Source: Zygaena filipendulae (Eukaryota; Arthropoda; Insecta; Lepidoptera; Zygaenidae). Taken from it: DNA of 64,000 nucleotides. Below the pieces are notes generated by a model. The model worked only from the letters and a program-made list of their open reading frames with translations, made no database searches and was not told the DNA's origin. The translations under genes and the position numbers were made by a program. Shown here in pieces: positions 22,080-33,125 of this stretch (positions are counted from its first letter, which is position 1; every line of letters begins with the position of its first letter). The stretch is from contig OU015652.1 in assembly GCA_907165275.2 (NCBI GenBank), forward strand, positions 2,061,001-2,125,000, given 5' to 3'.

Positions 22080-24169
22080 TCAATGGCCACAATGCCACTC
22101 TTCATCCGGGCATTTCTGGAAATCAAAAATAAATAAAATAAGTAAAGACAACAAGTAATCATTTAGAATTAAAAAAAAAACTGTACATCCTTACTATTAT
22201 GAAAACGGTTTGTCAACAACGCTTTCACCCCATAATCGTTCAACCGATGACCATAAAATTTTGCATACACGTTTTCAGGGGCACAGAAAATGATATTGTC
22301 ATGTTTTCTATTAGTCTTTCCTTATTTCAGGGAATTCTAGCATTATGTCTTGGCAACACTGTTAATTAGTCGGTACCCTCATTCCCATTTGATAAATTAA
22401 AGTAGTGTACGCCCACAATTGTTGGTGGGGTTGTGGGTATAAATACTAATGTCAGCACAGAAGAGCTTCATTCTAGTTACTCTGCTCGACTTAAGTGGTT
22501 ATAATAAGTGTTCTATTTCTATTGTATATATAGTATATGTGCGGTTGTAATAGCTATAATAGTGAGAATAAAAGTATAGCTAACTAGAGGACCTCTTTTC
22601 TTTACAATATAGAGTACTTTTATTTCGGAATCCCCGCGGGAACTCCGACATGACGCCGGTGAAACCGCAGGGAACAGTTAGTAACTAATAAATACAATTA
22701 TTTAATTCAACTTTCATATACTTACCACGAGCATAGCAGCAGCCGTACAGGCCAACATTTCGAGGGGTGCGCACGTGGAGTTCTGTTGGTCTCGGTCTTG
22801 GGAGGGTTCCCTGTTAATACAACTTTCCACGGTGTAGTCGACCGCGCCCTGCCACTTTTGGTTGTCGCGGGCAAATTTCAGAATGTGGTCTTTGTAGGCT
22901 TCTTTGTTCACGGTGTTATTGTTGACGAGTAAACCCGACTCCTGGAATAGGCATTCTAACTCGCTGCACTGAAAAAAAAAAGTTTAAAGTAACATTAAAA
23001 AATCTGCAGCAATCTACATAATTTTTTTTTTTTTTTTCAAAATAGTAGGCAGTGAGGTATATTATGATAGAACATTTTGATTCTATAGTGCGATAAGTGT
23101 AGGTATTGACCCAAGCCAACGGCGAGGGTAAACTTTTACGGGTCGAGTAGAATTGACTTTATTTATTAAAAATTATTCAGCAAATTATTACAAATTGTGA
23201 GACAGAAAACCAATATCACTGGCATGGAGATTTTTGCCTATTCGCGTTTTAAGCAGTTACAGATATCCTAATTATTTGATGTCGAAAACCGATAAAAAAT
23301 TACATACATAACTTAATAAAAATACTTACGTAGTGTGAAGATAACTGTTGGCGAGAACACGCAAGCAAAACCTCTGGGCTTCCCAATTCGGGTAGGTTGC
23401 AGCAATGCGAATGAGGTTTCTGTAAACAACAGGAGTGGACTCTAACATAGCAGTAAGTACAAAGTTTTCAGAGCTCTCGGCGGACATCGAAGGTAACAGC
23501 TTTAGACATAATTTCAATGCACTCATAATCTACCTACCTAGTACCTACCTAAGTTGGTATATTTTTTTCTGTATGGCGCTATAAAACACAATAAAATCTA
23601 TACATTTACAATATCCTACTGTCACAAGAATAAATGGTGGAACTTTTACTTTCAAAAAACTCAAAAAGCAACTCATAGGCTCATCCCGAATTCTCGTTTA
23701 GCATAATTCGATTAGATCCGTGACTCAATCACACTGAGCTTGTAAAACTTAAAGAACTTTAGAACGTTATGTTCAGTGTAGTATCGTCTCTTTAAACTCG
23801 CAAATGTCTGTATCAATCAATCCAAAGTAGAGCTAACCAAGTATGATTTACGTTAACTTTGCGTTCTGTGTCGTTTTCCAATTACAATGTCTCTTCTTGC
23901 TTTCTATCTATCTTTCTTCATTAGTTTACTCACCATTGATACAGTGATGTTAACGTTATTATCACTCACACCAACGCCATTTGCAACCTGTAATAATAAT
24001 TATGATTATACAATAATATTTATTTTATTTAAAATTAGAAGAAAGAAAAAAACACTTCAAAACTAAAAAAAAAATTAACAGTGAATTCTCTATTTTACAT
24101 GATGTAAAAAGGTCACATCAGTCAACTTACAGATGCACATAACACAAAAAAACTGATTAAAACAAGCAT
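22080..24169 (-). CDS. Plus-C odorant-binding protein, five exons
   Basis: Assembled from splice sites: exon 1 24169-24131, exon 2 23987-23934, exon 3 23419-23330, exon 4 22968-22726, exon 5 22115-22080. All introns are gt...ag and phase 0 (donors gtaagt, gtgagt, gtaagt, gtaagt). The product is 153 aa: signal peptide MLVLISFFVLCASVANG, then ten cysteines at 37, 38, 52, 62, 67, 111, 127, 135, 144 and 151. The adjacent pair in HCCNLPEL, the CSELECLFQESGLL block, and a cysteine followed directly by proline (KCPDEEWHC) mark the Plus-C class of insect odorant-binding proteins, small secreted carriers of hydrophobic ligands. NIT (26), NNT (78) and NST (124) are possible glycosylation sites. A longer open frame over exon 3 (23326-23526) is in the wrong frame. 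Ligand and tissue are unknown; a non-olfactory carrier role is possible. Confidence 0.85.
22191..22682 (-). mobile_element. SINE-like repeat split by an LTR
   Basis: Two halves of one minus-strand SINE lie in intron 4. The tail half is 22191-22296 (gtcaacaacgctttcaccc, accataaaattttgcataca). The head half is 22607-22682 (gtacttttatttcggaat, cccgcgggaactccgaca, gtgaaaccgcagggaacag). Removing 22297-22610 restores the normal SINE order. It must therefore be older than the LTR insertion. Confidence 0.75.
22297..22606 (+). mobile_element. solo LTR, 310 bp
   Basis: It starts TGTCATG and ends CTTTACA (TG...CA), flanked by ATAT at 22293-22296 and 22607-22610, a 4-bp target duplication. Inside are TATAAATA at 22438-22445 and AATAAA at 22567-22572, in the order and spacing of U3-R-U5. 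No internal retroviral-type coding sequence adjoins it, so it is the product of LTR-LTR recombination. It lies antisense to the host gene, within intron 4. The 4-bp duplication would fit a Gypsy- or BEL-type element, but the family cannot be fixed. Confidence 0.7.
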
Positions 24170-24462
24170 TTTTCTACATCGGCGTGTACTCTAGACAAAA
24201 TAATGCACAGCTGTGACATTGTACTTACTAACAAGAGTTAATTATTGTTATACCTAAGTGTCATATTGATGATAAACAATAAGTTGAAAGTTATCACTTG
24301 AAAGTCAAAGGGCGAGATTCGTGGAAATCGTACGGACAAATAATCAAGAGAATTCGTTCGCTATAATCTCACTTTACCTACGTTTAAAATAAAAATAGTT
24401 ATTTGTTATTGGTTTGTGGTTTGTTTTAATTATTTGTAGTTTTGATCTATTGGTCTAGTGGT
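24170..24462. other. upstream region of the odorant-binding protein gene
   Basis: The promoter should lie here on the minus strand. I see no convincing TATA box at the right distance from 24169 and no other gene. Confidence 0.35.
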
Positions 24463-25093
24463 TACACAAAAATTGGTACCTATATTACAATAAGTAGATA
24501 AATATATTTTCGTCATGTTTCGTAATTTTCTGTTTATAATACATCTTGCTAATCCCTACTAATATTATAAATGCGAAAGTAACTCTGTCTGTCTGTCTAT
24601 TTGTCTGTCTCTCTGTCTGTCTGTTACGCTTTCACGCCTTGACGGCTCAACCGATCATTATAAAATTTTGCATACACGTTGTCAGGGGTACTTATATAGA
24701 AGGACATAGGGTCCTTTTAATCCCGGATTTCCAGCGGGAACTCCGAAATTAACGCGGGTGACACCGCGGGGCACAGCTAGTGTATTATAATTTACAAATT
24801 CTTATAAAATATATTCATTAGTTTTATTACTATTTTGATTTTCATTATCTTATTCTGAATACAAGTAAGCCCTATGAAATACTAATGATCAAGTTATAAG
24901 CTAAGTAGTTTCAGTTACACAAAAATTGGTAGGTATATTATAATAAGTAGATAAATATTTTCTCGTCATGTTTTGTAAATATCTGATTATAATCTATTTT
25001 ACTAACCCCTACTAAAATTATAAATACGAAAGTAACTCTGTCTGTCAAGTAAGCCCTATGAAATACTAGTGATCAAGTTATAAGCCAAGTGTT
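24463..25093. repeat. local tandem duplication
   Basis: 24463-24600 (ttacacaaaaattggtacct ... ctgtctgtc) recurs at about 24914-25046. The following 'caagtaagccctatgaaat' block at about 24863-24907 recurs at about 25046-25092. In the second copy the two parts are directly joined, so the SINE body and flank between them (about 24601-24862) are missing. It is a recent duplication with an internal deletion. Confidence 0.7.
24554..24780 (-). mobile_element. SINE-like repeat with expanded TCTG microsatellite
   Basis: Full-length minus-strand copy: 'tataaatgcgaaagtaactc', then (tctg)n at about 24585-24625, 'gacggctcaaccgatcatta', 'cacgttgtcaggggtac', and 'gcgggtgacaccgcgggg' at the right end. Confidence 0.8.
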
Positions 25094-25146
25094 AGTGTAG
25101 TGTAAGTGTAGTGTAAGTGTAAGTGTAAGTGTAGTGTAAGTGTAAG
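25090..25146. repeat. minisatellite of (gtgta)/(gtgtaa) units
   Basis: Irregular tandem units 'gtgtagtgtaa' and 'gtgtaa' repeat about ten times at the end of the local duplication. Confidence 0.75.
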
Positions 25147-25585
25147 CTAAGTTACAGTTACACCCTGTAAACGCGACCTTCTAATAAAAGCGATAATACT
25201 TCATATTTGTAAACTGTAGTGTTTACTTACTTTTAACACACATGCTTTAGAAGATTACTCGGAAAGGGGACACAAGGAATTTAAGTACCACTGAATTTTA
25301 AAGTATCACAATTTTATGTGAATATGTATGTTATTTTTTCAGAATACATGATATTTTTAAAACGACCTCCTCCTCGAGGGCTCACATTTTAAACTTAACC
25401 TAATCTAGCACTTCGGAGTGCTCAAAAATTACAAAATATAGTGGTATTTTCTATCCTTGCCATCAAATGCTGGCCGTTTCATATGACATACGATTTCGTC
25501 GTATCTGATAGGTTTGAGTGTTTTAATTAACTCAACTTTAATTTTTCATCGTTTTCAACTTTTATTTGAGGTCATTCCTACCTGT
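25147..25585. other. non-coding stretch
   Basis: AT-rich intergenic sequence. Nothing recognised. Confidence 0.4.
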
Positions 25586-25814
25586 GCCCTTATTTACTAT
25601 GACCAACAACATGTCTTGCCCATAACGCGCATCCAAAAAAAGCATTCCCAAACGTTCTAGATGCCAAAATATTAGAAATTATTATTTTGTATGCACTAAG
25701 AAACGTTGTAAATGTATTTTTTTGAAGTGAAACTTCTTTGATTACGAGGGAAAGACAATTTTTGTGGCGCGTGGTTTCTTAACGCGCCGTGTTATGGTCA
25801 TAGTGAATAAGGGC
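25586..25814. mobile_element. MITE family C, copy 1
   Basis: Terminal inverted repeats are 'gcccttatttactatgacca' at the left and 'tggtcatagtgaataagggc' at the right (229 bp overall). Related copies lie at 36981-37220, 37291-37479 and, degraded, about 28014-28142. It is non-coding, and the flanks show no clear target duplication. Confidence 0.75.
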
Positions 25815-26234
25815 CGGTCTACTAAATTTTATCCACACAGCGTGACGTCACTCTCACTGCTGCTGCACCTTCCCACGACGAAACGCTTGAGGTTTGCGTT
25901 AATTTTTCCAACAAATACAAGAATATGTATAGGTACTTACGCGTGTTCCGCTTTAAAACAAAAAGCGGACAACTTCTTAATTTGACTTCCTTCACTTTGT
26001 CGTGCCTATTTGGTGAACACACTCGTGCAAAGAGCGTACCAACTCAAACAACGAGGCCGTGTCACGGCGTGTCAACTTGTGACAGATATTTGAAACGTTC
26101 AAAATTTGGTACTCATGTTTCTCGAATGAGAATAAGTTGTATGTGATATTATAAAAAACTAGTGTGTAGTACGCATATCAAAAGTAATCAATTTTCTCGT
26201 GAATTTGAAATACAAACGTGCAAATTTATACTTT
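25815..26234. other. non-coding stretch
   Basis: Several short open frames overlap on both strands, none with splice context or a recognisable product. Confidence 0.35.
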
Positions 26235-26466
26235 ACTAGCTGTCCCCCGCGATTTCATCCGCGGTAATTTCGGAGTTCCCGTGGAGGTTGCGGGAAAAAA
26301 GTACTCTATATCCTTCAGTTCCCGAAGGAATTCCGGGATAAAAACTATCCTATCTTTTAAGTTGGACCATTTTATGAATAGTTACAAAATTTTATCAAAA
26401 TCCGTTCAGTAGTTTCGGAGTCCATCGCGGACAAACAACGTGACACGTGATTTATATATATTAGAT
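26235..26466 (+). mobile_element. SINE-like repeat with partly doubled core
   Basis: It begins actagctgtcccccgcgat. 'cggagttcccgtggaggttg' is followed by a second 'cagttcccgaaggaattccg' before one tail, 'aaaatccgttcagtagtttc' to 'tatatattagat'. Confidence 0.75.
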
Positions 26467-28013
26467 ATTGACCTGCGTTGACTGCTAAAGCGATACGCGA
26501 CTTCATTCTGTAAATATTCATTAGTTTTAAAAGTCACTTTTGGTTAAAATTCTTCGTCACAATCCGCCAAAAGAAGGGTAACTTCAAGAATGGTGTACGC
26601 ATAAAATTTGGCACCACCGAAAAAAAAGGGCGTCCTACCTTGTGACGTGACGGAAATCGCAAGCTTTTCTATTAAACAAAATGTTGAAGTTGAAAAGTTT
26701 GTGAGGTGAGAAAAAAACGAGTTGCAGGCTCACGGCTTTCTTGATGGGCTGATGGCATAGCTTAAAATACACCTATCGAGAACCCATAGTAACTGCGAGT
26801 GTGACACGAGATGACGTGACATAGGTGTAGTGTGTCGGGTGTAAATTGAACCCGCGCTGCGTACACAGAACCGCGATGTTTAATTAAAGCCGACGCCCGT
26901 GTGAGCCAGAACAAAAGTGCTCCTAAGACATCTCACAGCTCACTCTTGTACCTACTTAGGTACTCGTATATGTAAATGTACCTAACGACAATACCTATGG
27001 GTACGTCATTTGAAACTTGAGAGAAGATAAGCAATTTGTCGTCAAAATAAACATTTTTAAATGACTCTGTAAAGTGGAAGTAAGAAAAAATATTCACCTC
27101 TACAAAACTTAAAGTGAAACCGGAGATGATACCGTCTCTACAATTATGTAGGTGTATGCTACCAACGATTATTTATAGAGATGGACAAAGAAAGTTTAAA
27201 ACAATAACTAGTAGGGAAAGATTGTAGTCACATACGAGTATTTTGATTTTGTAATTGTATTGTAGAGTCGCTCTACTTTTACAATTCCTCTATAGTTCCG
27301 AAACCTCAAAATAAGGAGAATAATAATAATGCTGGACACTATCACATAGTCCCATAAAATCCACCCTATCCTCACAAATTATCTCCGATATTTACTTTTA
27401 GAGAGATCAAGCTCTCAACTTGCACGTTGTTCAATCTATTGCGAAATTGATAAGAACCTACCTTTTCACAACGATCTCTCATCATAATATACTCGTATTT
27501 AAGCGGAACAGAATTTTATCCGGAATTTTTTTCCTCGCGGCAGTAAGTCAGCTGGGCCGGAGCAGGCATTTGATAGATCGCACAGTTTACTGCCTCCAGT
27601 AATGAGCCCCTGTAATCGGGGAGAGCTTTATCTGGCTACTCGTTACGGCCATCTTTGATGGACGTACCGCTCGATAGTGTTACCAACTTCGTGCACCGTC
27701 TTGCTGTTTATTTTCCACGGAAATTCAGTGGATTACTAGGTGCTTATTTGTTGTTGTACATCCGTGGCGAAATTTTGTGATCGCTTCGTTTCCTGTTTAT
27801 TTAAACACGTTCACAACTCACAAGCCATCGCAAGATGTACCTACTGACTATAGAAATAAAAAATACACAAGAACAGTGGCAAAGGATTTTAATCTGTCTA
27901 TAAGCCGTCTAGAAATTCAAAAGCCAAAAAAAATTAGTTGTTGTGTACACTCAGCTCAATTAAAAAATCTCTTGAACGCCCTAAATGGCATAAAATCACA
28001 ATTTTTTATTATT
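26467..28013. other. non-coding stretch with two GC-richer unique blocks
   Basis: No gene is seen. 26700-26960 (gacacgagatgacgtgacat, acccgcgctgcgtacacag, ttaattaaagccgacgccc) and 27520-27690 (cagctgggccggagcaggc, cctgtaatcggggagagct) are GC-richer than their surroundings. They are candidate conserved non-coding elements on composition alone. Confidence 0.35.
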
Positions 28014-28142
28014 CTCTGTATGCCATAAGACAATATGTTTTATGTATCATTTTTTTTTCAATAGAAGTTCTGCACCCGGGGCAAATATTTTTTGACGCGA
28101 TGACGTACCTAACGCGGCGTGTTTTGGTCATAATAATGAATC
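28014..28142. mobile_element. MITE family C, degraded partial copy
   Basis: 'taacgcggcgtgttttggtc' then 'ataataatgaatcc' matches the right end of copy 1 (aacgcgccgtgttatggtca). The left end is not recognisable. Confidence 0.45.
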
Positions 28143-29677
28143 CAGACCACGTTGTATGTTTTGATAGGTATATTATAGTTATGGGTATTTCTCCTACAAA
28201 TCGATCTAATCACAGATTATTCAACTTCTGCATAAGCCAGGCTTTAAATATTGAATTGGAATGGGGCGAGTTGATGTAAAAAGAGCATATTAAAAGGGCT
28301 ATTTTCATTTTAATGAGACATTAGTGCGTGCACACGCGTGTCTAGACCAGGGGTCGTTTCAAGGTTATGGCGCGAGACGTGGACGCGTGGAGAATATTAA
28401 TTTTCAAAGGGACTGGTATTTAACCTGGTACAGTTAGCACCAAAAATATTTAAACACTTTCGTCAGTCGTTTAAGTTTTTTGCTATAGTGATAAGATTCA
28501 ACGACTGTGAAAAGTTTACTTGGTTCTGATGCTGACTGTACTACAGGACTGTACGTACTTACTCAACTGTTATCTGTCTATATACAGGGTGTCTAGGAAT
28601 CATTGGATAAAATTTTAGGGGCTGATTCTGCGAAAATTTTTGTAAAACTTTTCTTATGGAATCAAATCTGTATTCATGAAAAAAGATCAACCCCTTTCAT
28701 ACAAATTGAAAAAAACGATAGTGTTTTTATTATACTTTTTAGATTTACCCGGCGATTATTTTCGTTCAGCTATAGCACCCGCGTCGCGTAGGTTATACGA
28801 CTGGAAATTGCAAACATGTTTTATGTGATGAAAATCGTATTCAGCCTGAGTCTGGATGTTAAGTATGTATAAAGGTATATAACTACTGGTACTAAAAATA
28901 CAAGCTCCGCTTAATTTCGGGCCAGACAGCGTCGTATGTGCTTATTTTATTAAAAATTTGATCCAGACTAAAAAAAAAAATTGCAGCTAACGAAATACCT
29001 TCATAAAATTGCTCTTACAAAAAAAAAGCTCTTTAAAAAGCTCGCAAAAGATATATGAGGTTACTTAACAACAGTTAATGTAAAGCCCCGAACATACGCA
29101 AAAATCTATGACAACTGGAACATAAGTACGCGCTATAAATAAAGTGTAAGTGACAACCACATGTTAGCATTGCTTGTACAGTGTACACTGGCGTGAAAAA
29201 GGCCATTGATACGTATGTATGTATATATAACTTTGAACTTATCCTGAAAATTATAGTTCTTTCAAAATTTATGGGTAAATTAAAACCACATAATTATCCT
29301 GATTGGCTGGATCATCAACGCCCAGATTAAAGCGCTCGGTATAGAAATATAAAATTTTTCAAAAGTCGTCCTGTCATAATGTAAAGAAAGAAAGAAAGAA
29401 AATACATTTATTTACGCAAACACTAAGAAAAGGTTTATTGTAATTCAATCGAATCACAGTACCGTTAGTTTTGATGTAAAAGTCATAGAAACGTCATATA
29501 GCTATTAGCTCGCTATGTATTATAGATAAGAGTATTTCAATGAAAATTACGTTCGATTAATTTCGGATTTTTTGTACGTATATTTATAGGTATTATAGTA
29601 CTAAACATAGGTACTACTTGAAGTTACCACAGAATATATAGGTATAGGTACGTATTTGTTTAAACACCTAATTATTA
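28143..29677. other. non-coding stretch
   Basis: AT-rich. 'tatacagggtgtctagg' near 28582 resembles a transposon end, but no partner end was found. (GAAA)n at 29384-29401, followed by 'atacatttatttacgcaaac', looks like the tail of a minus-strand retroposon. Confidence 0.35.
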
Positions 29678-30133
29678 TTAGTTTGGTTCCAACGGACTCG
29701 ATGTTTGTACAAAACCCTTCCTGATATCGAATCCGCTCATTAATATTATGACATGTTCAAATCCATGCTCATCTTCGACCCACTGTATCGTACGCGTACT
29801 CACAGACACCGAATAAGTTTGTATAAACAAAGCGATACGCTTAGCTGACGCTGCGTCTAAGCGGGGGTCCCAGTGTCGTGTTTGTCTATTTCTGTGTCTC
29901 TTTTGTTCACGATACTCTAATTGGGTGTTCATTGATGAAAAACATGAATGTCGCAAGAATTTTCTGAATTTTTTTTTTGTTTCATTATAAAGATGCTCGC
30001 GATAAAATTTATTTTCTCCGATAGTTAATTTCGTTTCAGGTGTTGACAAGTTTCTTTCGAGTTCATTTCCTCGAGCATTCCGAGATAAAAAATGTATCCT
30101 ATATTTTGAAGTACGTAATATTCTGTATGCCAA
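29678..30133 (-). other. unrecognised 151-codon open frame
   Basis: This is the longest open frame outside the genes above. The predicted protein starts MAYRILRTSKYR, is basic in its first half and shows no signal peptide, membrane segment or motif I know. It has no visible promoter, splice partner or poly(A) signal. A chance frame or a decayed element is as likely as a gene. Confidence 0.15.
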
Positions 30134-30792
30134 ACTTTACTCAAATCATTTATATCGTTTTATTCGTGGTTTAATAACAAACATAATGCCATATCTTTCA
30201 AATTCATATTATTGATAGATTAATAAAAATGTTTTTGTCAACAGGTAAAAATAAATTCCAGCTCAAAATCGATCGGTAAGCAGTAGCTACCTAGTTACCT
30301 GAGTAAGTTTTCGTGCCTAGAACTTTAACCTAGGCCTTATTGATCCGACACTAGAACCTTGAAAGATTTGAAGGTCGACATTGGGCGGCTAAATGTACTA
30401 ACACATTGCTAGAATTCTGAATAACAAATTTGCGTGTAGGTTTACCATCAGCTAAGTATTGAATAAGGCAAATTAATGACAGACTGGCGTGTAAATAACA
30501 ACACCTTGAAATTGTACCACCCCAAATATTCCCCAAGTTTATGACCAACTGAGTTTCTAGAATTCTACATTAGGAATAATTTCATAGAAATTGTGATTAA
30601 AGTGAGTAGGTAGACAGGCACTACAAAATTTAATTCAATTCTCTCTATTTTTATAAGAGCGATAGTCGCAGATTGTTTGTTTGTAGTTTGTAATCTCAGG
30701 AACTAATTAATCGATTTAAAAAAATGTGTTAATATTAGAGTAGAACTACCAGATAAGTGACATAAGCGTCGACGACATAAGCGACGTAAGCA
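30134..30792. other. non-coding stretch
   Basis: AT-rich sequence without a recognisable gene or repeat. Confidence 0.35.
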
Positions 30793-30897
30793 TAATTCCA
30801 CATGGAATAAGCATGACCCTTGTACATGATTACTTTTATACTTTCTTTCCTTTTTATGTTGTCCTTGTGTGCATTAATTGTTAAATAAATAAAATAA
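30793..30897 (+). mobile_element. non-LTR retrotransposon 3' end, copy 2
   Basis: 'catggaataagcatgaccct' to 'gtgcattaattgttaaataa' matches 5366-5450 almost base for base. It is truncated further at its 5' side than copy 1. Confidence 0.65.
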
Positions 30898-30974
30898 ACT
30901 ACTTTTCATCTAGGAGCAAAGGTTCCCGAAGGAGTTTTGAAATTCACACGAAACAGCGGGAGAAAACAGCTAGA
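30898..30974 (-). mobile_element. SINE-like repeat, head fragment
   Basis: The plus strand 'ggttcccgaaggagttttga' and 'cacgaaacagcgggagaaaa' then 'cagctaga' is the head of a minus-strand SINE, directly after the LINE tail, as at 5467-5652. Confidence 0.5.
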
Positions 30975-31799
30975 TATTTGTTTTTTTTTTTTTTGTATTG
31001 GCACACGAACTGCTTCTATAGAGAATGCATTAAATTAAAACGAGGTACAATCAAAAGGGTGCGAGAAATTCATCAAGACTTCCACGAGGGGCAGTACTGC
31101 AGATCTTGGAATAGATAGAGCATAGGGTACTTTTATCCCGATATGTAGAGTTTCTGAAAAAAATCCAAACATAATACTCATGAAGCCACGAAGGCAACAG
31201 GTCTGCTGATGAATAAATTTAAATATCTGATCATAATACATACTTAGTTTATTTTAGTTTATTTAATGCCCAATAAACGTATGACTAGACACATAATATC
31301 AATGATGATGATAATATGATGAAACGGACAAGCTGCATAATATAGAGTAAGTAGTAGACTGTGGGTAAAAAAATTTACGGCTGACGACTGACCATTCATA
31401 AAAAAATTCCGTACATTACCCTAATTAGAATTAACTTCACCGAAATAAATTTTTTGTCTGCACGTGTATTAATTTTGGAAATTATCGCAATACGTTTTGT
31501 CCCTATTTAGCGAGCGATGGGCATGTATGTCTTATTTACATAATTGCAGCAAAATACAGGTGAAATATTTTTTTTGCAATCGTGTTAAATTTCGATTCGA
31601 CGCACGAATAAAATAAAAAACGTCCTTTGGCACAATTTTTCCTAAAACTTTTTCGAAACAAAGTTTACAAACTTATTGTTAAGAGCCATAGAAAGTAAAC
31701 GAGTATCAAAGATTTGAAAATAAACGATTGACGTGAAACTTTCCCAATGAGCCTGAGCTGTCGGTGAAGGAAAAATATCTTGAGGAAACCATAGCATGG
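30975..31799. other. non-coding stretch
   Basis: AT-rich. A short SINE trace (agggtacttttatcccgata) lies at about 31125. No gene is seen. Confidence 0.4.
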
Positions 31800-31998
31800 T
31801 GATGGGCCACTTTCTAGTGCCCGGCTGGCTAGCTACCGCCTAGAAGTTAAAAATCTGTCGCCAATCCGTTCCGGCAGCTCCACTTGAAAGGCAGTTCATG
31901 TCGGCAACGCACCTCTCTGGTGTTGCAGATGTCCATGGGCGGCGGTAATCACTTGCCACCCCGTACCACCCCGTTTGCCCCCTATGACATAAAAAAAC
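31800..31998 (+). mobile_element. LINE 3' UTR remnant
   Basis: 'cggcggtaatcacttgccac' followed by 'gtttgccccctatgacataaaaaaa' in two pieces (gtttgccccctatgacat, then poly-A) is a common lepidopteran non-LTR 3' end. Repeat D carries the same 'cccctatgacataaaa' piece. The coding part is absent. Confidence 0.55.
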
Positions 31999-32179
31999 CG
32001 TAATCGTTGTGGTATTGTATTGGTAGATTCGATCTAAAATTTTGCGACCTGCAGGGATCAAACGAAGGTATTATAAAATTTTACGTCGATTTCGGGGCAG
32101 ATGATCGTTCAATATTTAAAACGGACAGTAAAAAGCGTTATCCATTCGATTATTTAGTGCACCATTCTATTATGTTATC

Positions 32180-32540
32180 GCAAACCCGTAATAATTTACC
32201 CCTCTTAGGGACACAACAAAGAGGCCGAAAGTTGCGCCCTCGGCGAGCCGAAACTGTACGGGGAGTGTGAGTGAGTTCCCGACTCCCATACAGCCAGTAA
32301 GGGGTCGGATCTCGAACGGAGTGGACGTGCGCTTGGCTGGCACTGGCTGGAGCTGCGCTGGTTGGATCGTGTGTAGAACGTTTGAAAAAAGGAAAAATAT
32401 TTTTTTTTTATTCGAAAAGGATCGAACTTGAAATTTTCAAAGCCTTTTGCTGAAGTGTAACTTGACAAGTGACCTTGTGCAGACTGTGGTCTATAGCGGT
32501 CAACGAACTCATATGTTTACAAATATACCCACCCGTGTTT
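32180..32540. other. GC-richer unique block, possible promoter or enhancer
   Basis: 32210-32380 is clearly GC-richer (gcgccctcggcgagccg, gtggacgtgcgcttggctgg, gctggagctgcgctgg). 'caagtgaccttg' at about 32466 contains a nuclear-receptor half-site type TGACCTTG. No exon with splice sites could be framed. Function unknown. Confidence 0.25.
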
Positions 32541-33039
32541 TGAATGAACGATAGTTTTTTCAAAGTGTTAAATTATTATTAATTAAGTCCTTCATAACCG
32601 AATCGCGTGTGAGTTTATTCGTCAAATAGATATTAAAGAAGGATTAAAGATTATTTTGTATCAGTTTTTCAAGGTGATTATTTTTTTAAGCCAGTACATT
32701 TTTTTTTTCTGGAACGTCATTTCGTTTTCTCTTTTTAATAATTTGTTTGACTTTTGCATTGTTTTGAAAGTTAATTTGACTGTTTTTTCATTTGGTAGGA
32801 ATGCGTTCTTAGCTAGAAATTGAAATTATTATTAAAAACCTAATGCCAACTGTAACATAAGTATGGGGTGGTCTCGCTTGAATACTGATGATAATTAAAT
32901 TCGGTTTTGCTGTTTTATTATTGAAAACTTATGTAGGTACCTACCTAAGCATGGGCAAGTAACAAATAAACATAAATGAAAATCTATAGATTAACCATTT
33001 ATACCAACTAAGTAAAGATAGACAGGAATGGGCTATTAG
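32541..33039. other. non-coding stretch
   Basis: AT-rich, with no gene or named repeat. Confidence 0.4.
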
Positions 33040-33125
33040 ACATTTTTAACCGACTTCCAAAAAGGAGGAGGTTCTATGTTCGATTGTATGTATGTTTTTT
33101 TTTATGTATTCATTTTACTGACTTT
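33040..33125 (+). repeat. 'TTTAACCGACTTCC' dispersed repeat end
   Basis: 'tttttaaccgacttccaaaa' and 'ggaggaggttctatgttcga' followed by a T-run is a sequence found widely in lepidopteran genomes. A diverged relative is at about 42558-42600 (ttaaccgatttcaagaaag). Only this end is recognisable. Confidence 0.5.

Noticed and set aside
22714..23119. Two minus-strand ATG-initiated frames (22714-22911, 22916-23119) as separate small genes
   Set aside because: The first is an internal part of exon 4 running into intron 4. The second is a different frame across exon 4 and intron 3.
23326..23526. 66-codon minus-strand frame over odorant-binding protein exon 3
   Set aside because: It reads the exon in the wrong frame and runs through the intron acceptor at 23420. 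The spliced frame gives the odorant-binding protein cysteine pattern.
25090..25146. CRISPR-like array
   Set aside because: The units are 5-11 bp with no spacers. It is a simple minisatellite.
28582..28600. Transposon end 'tatacagggtgtc'
   Set aside because: No inverted partner or second copy was found in the window.
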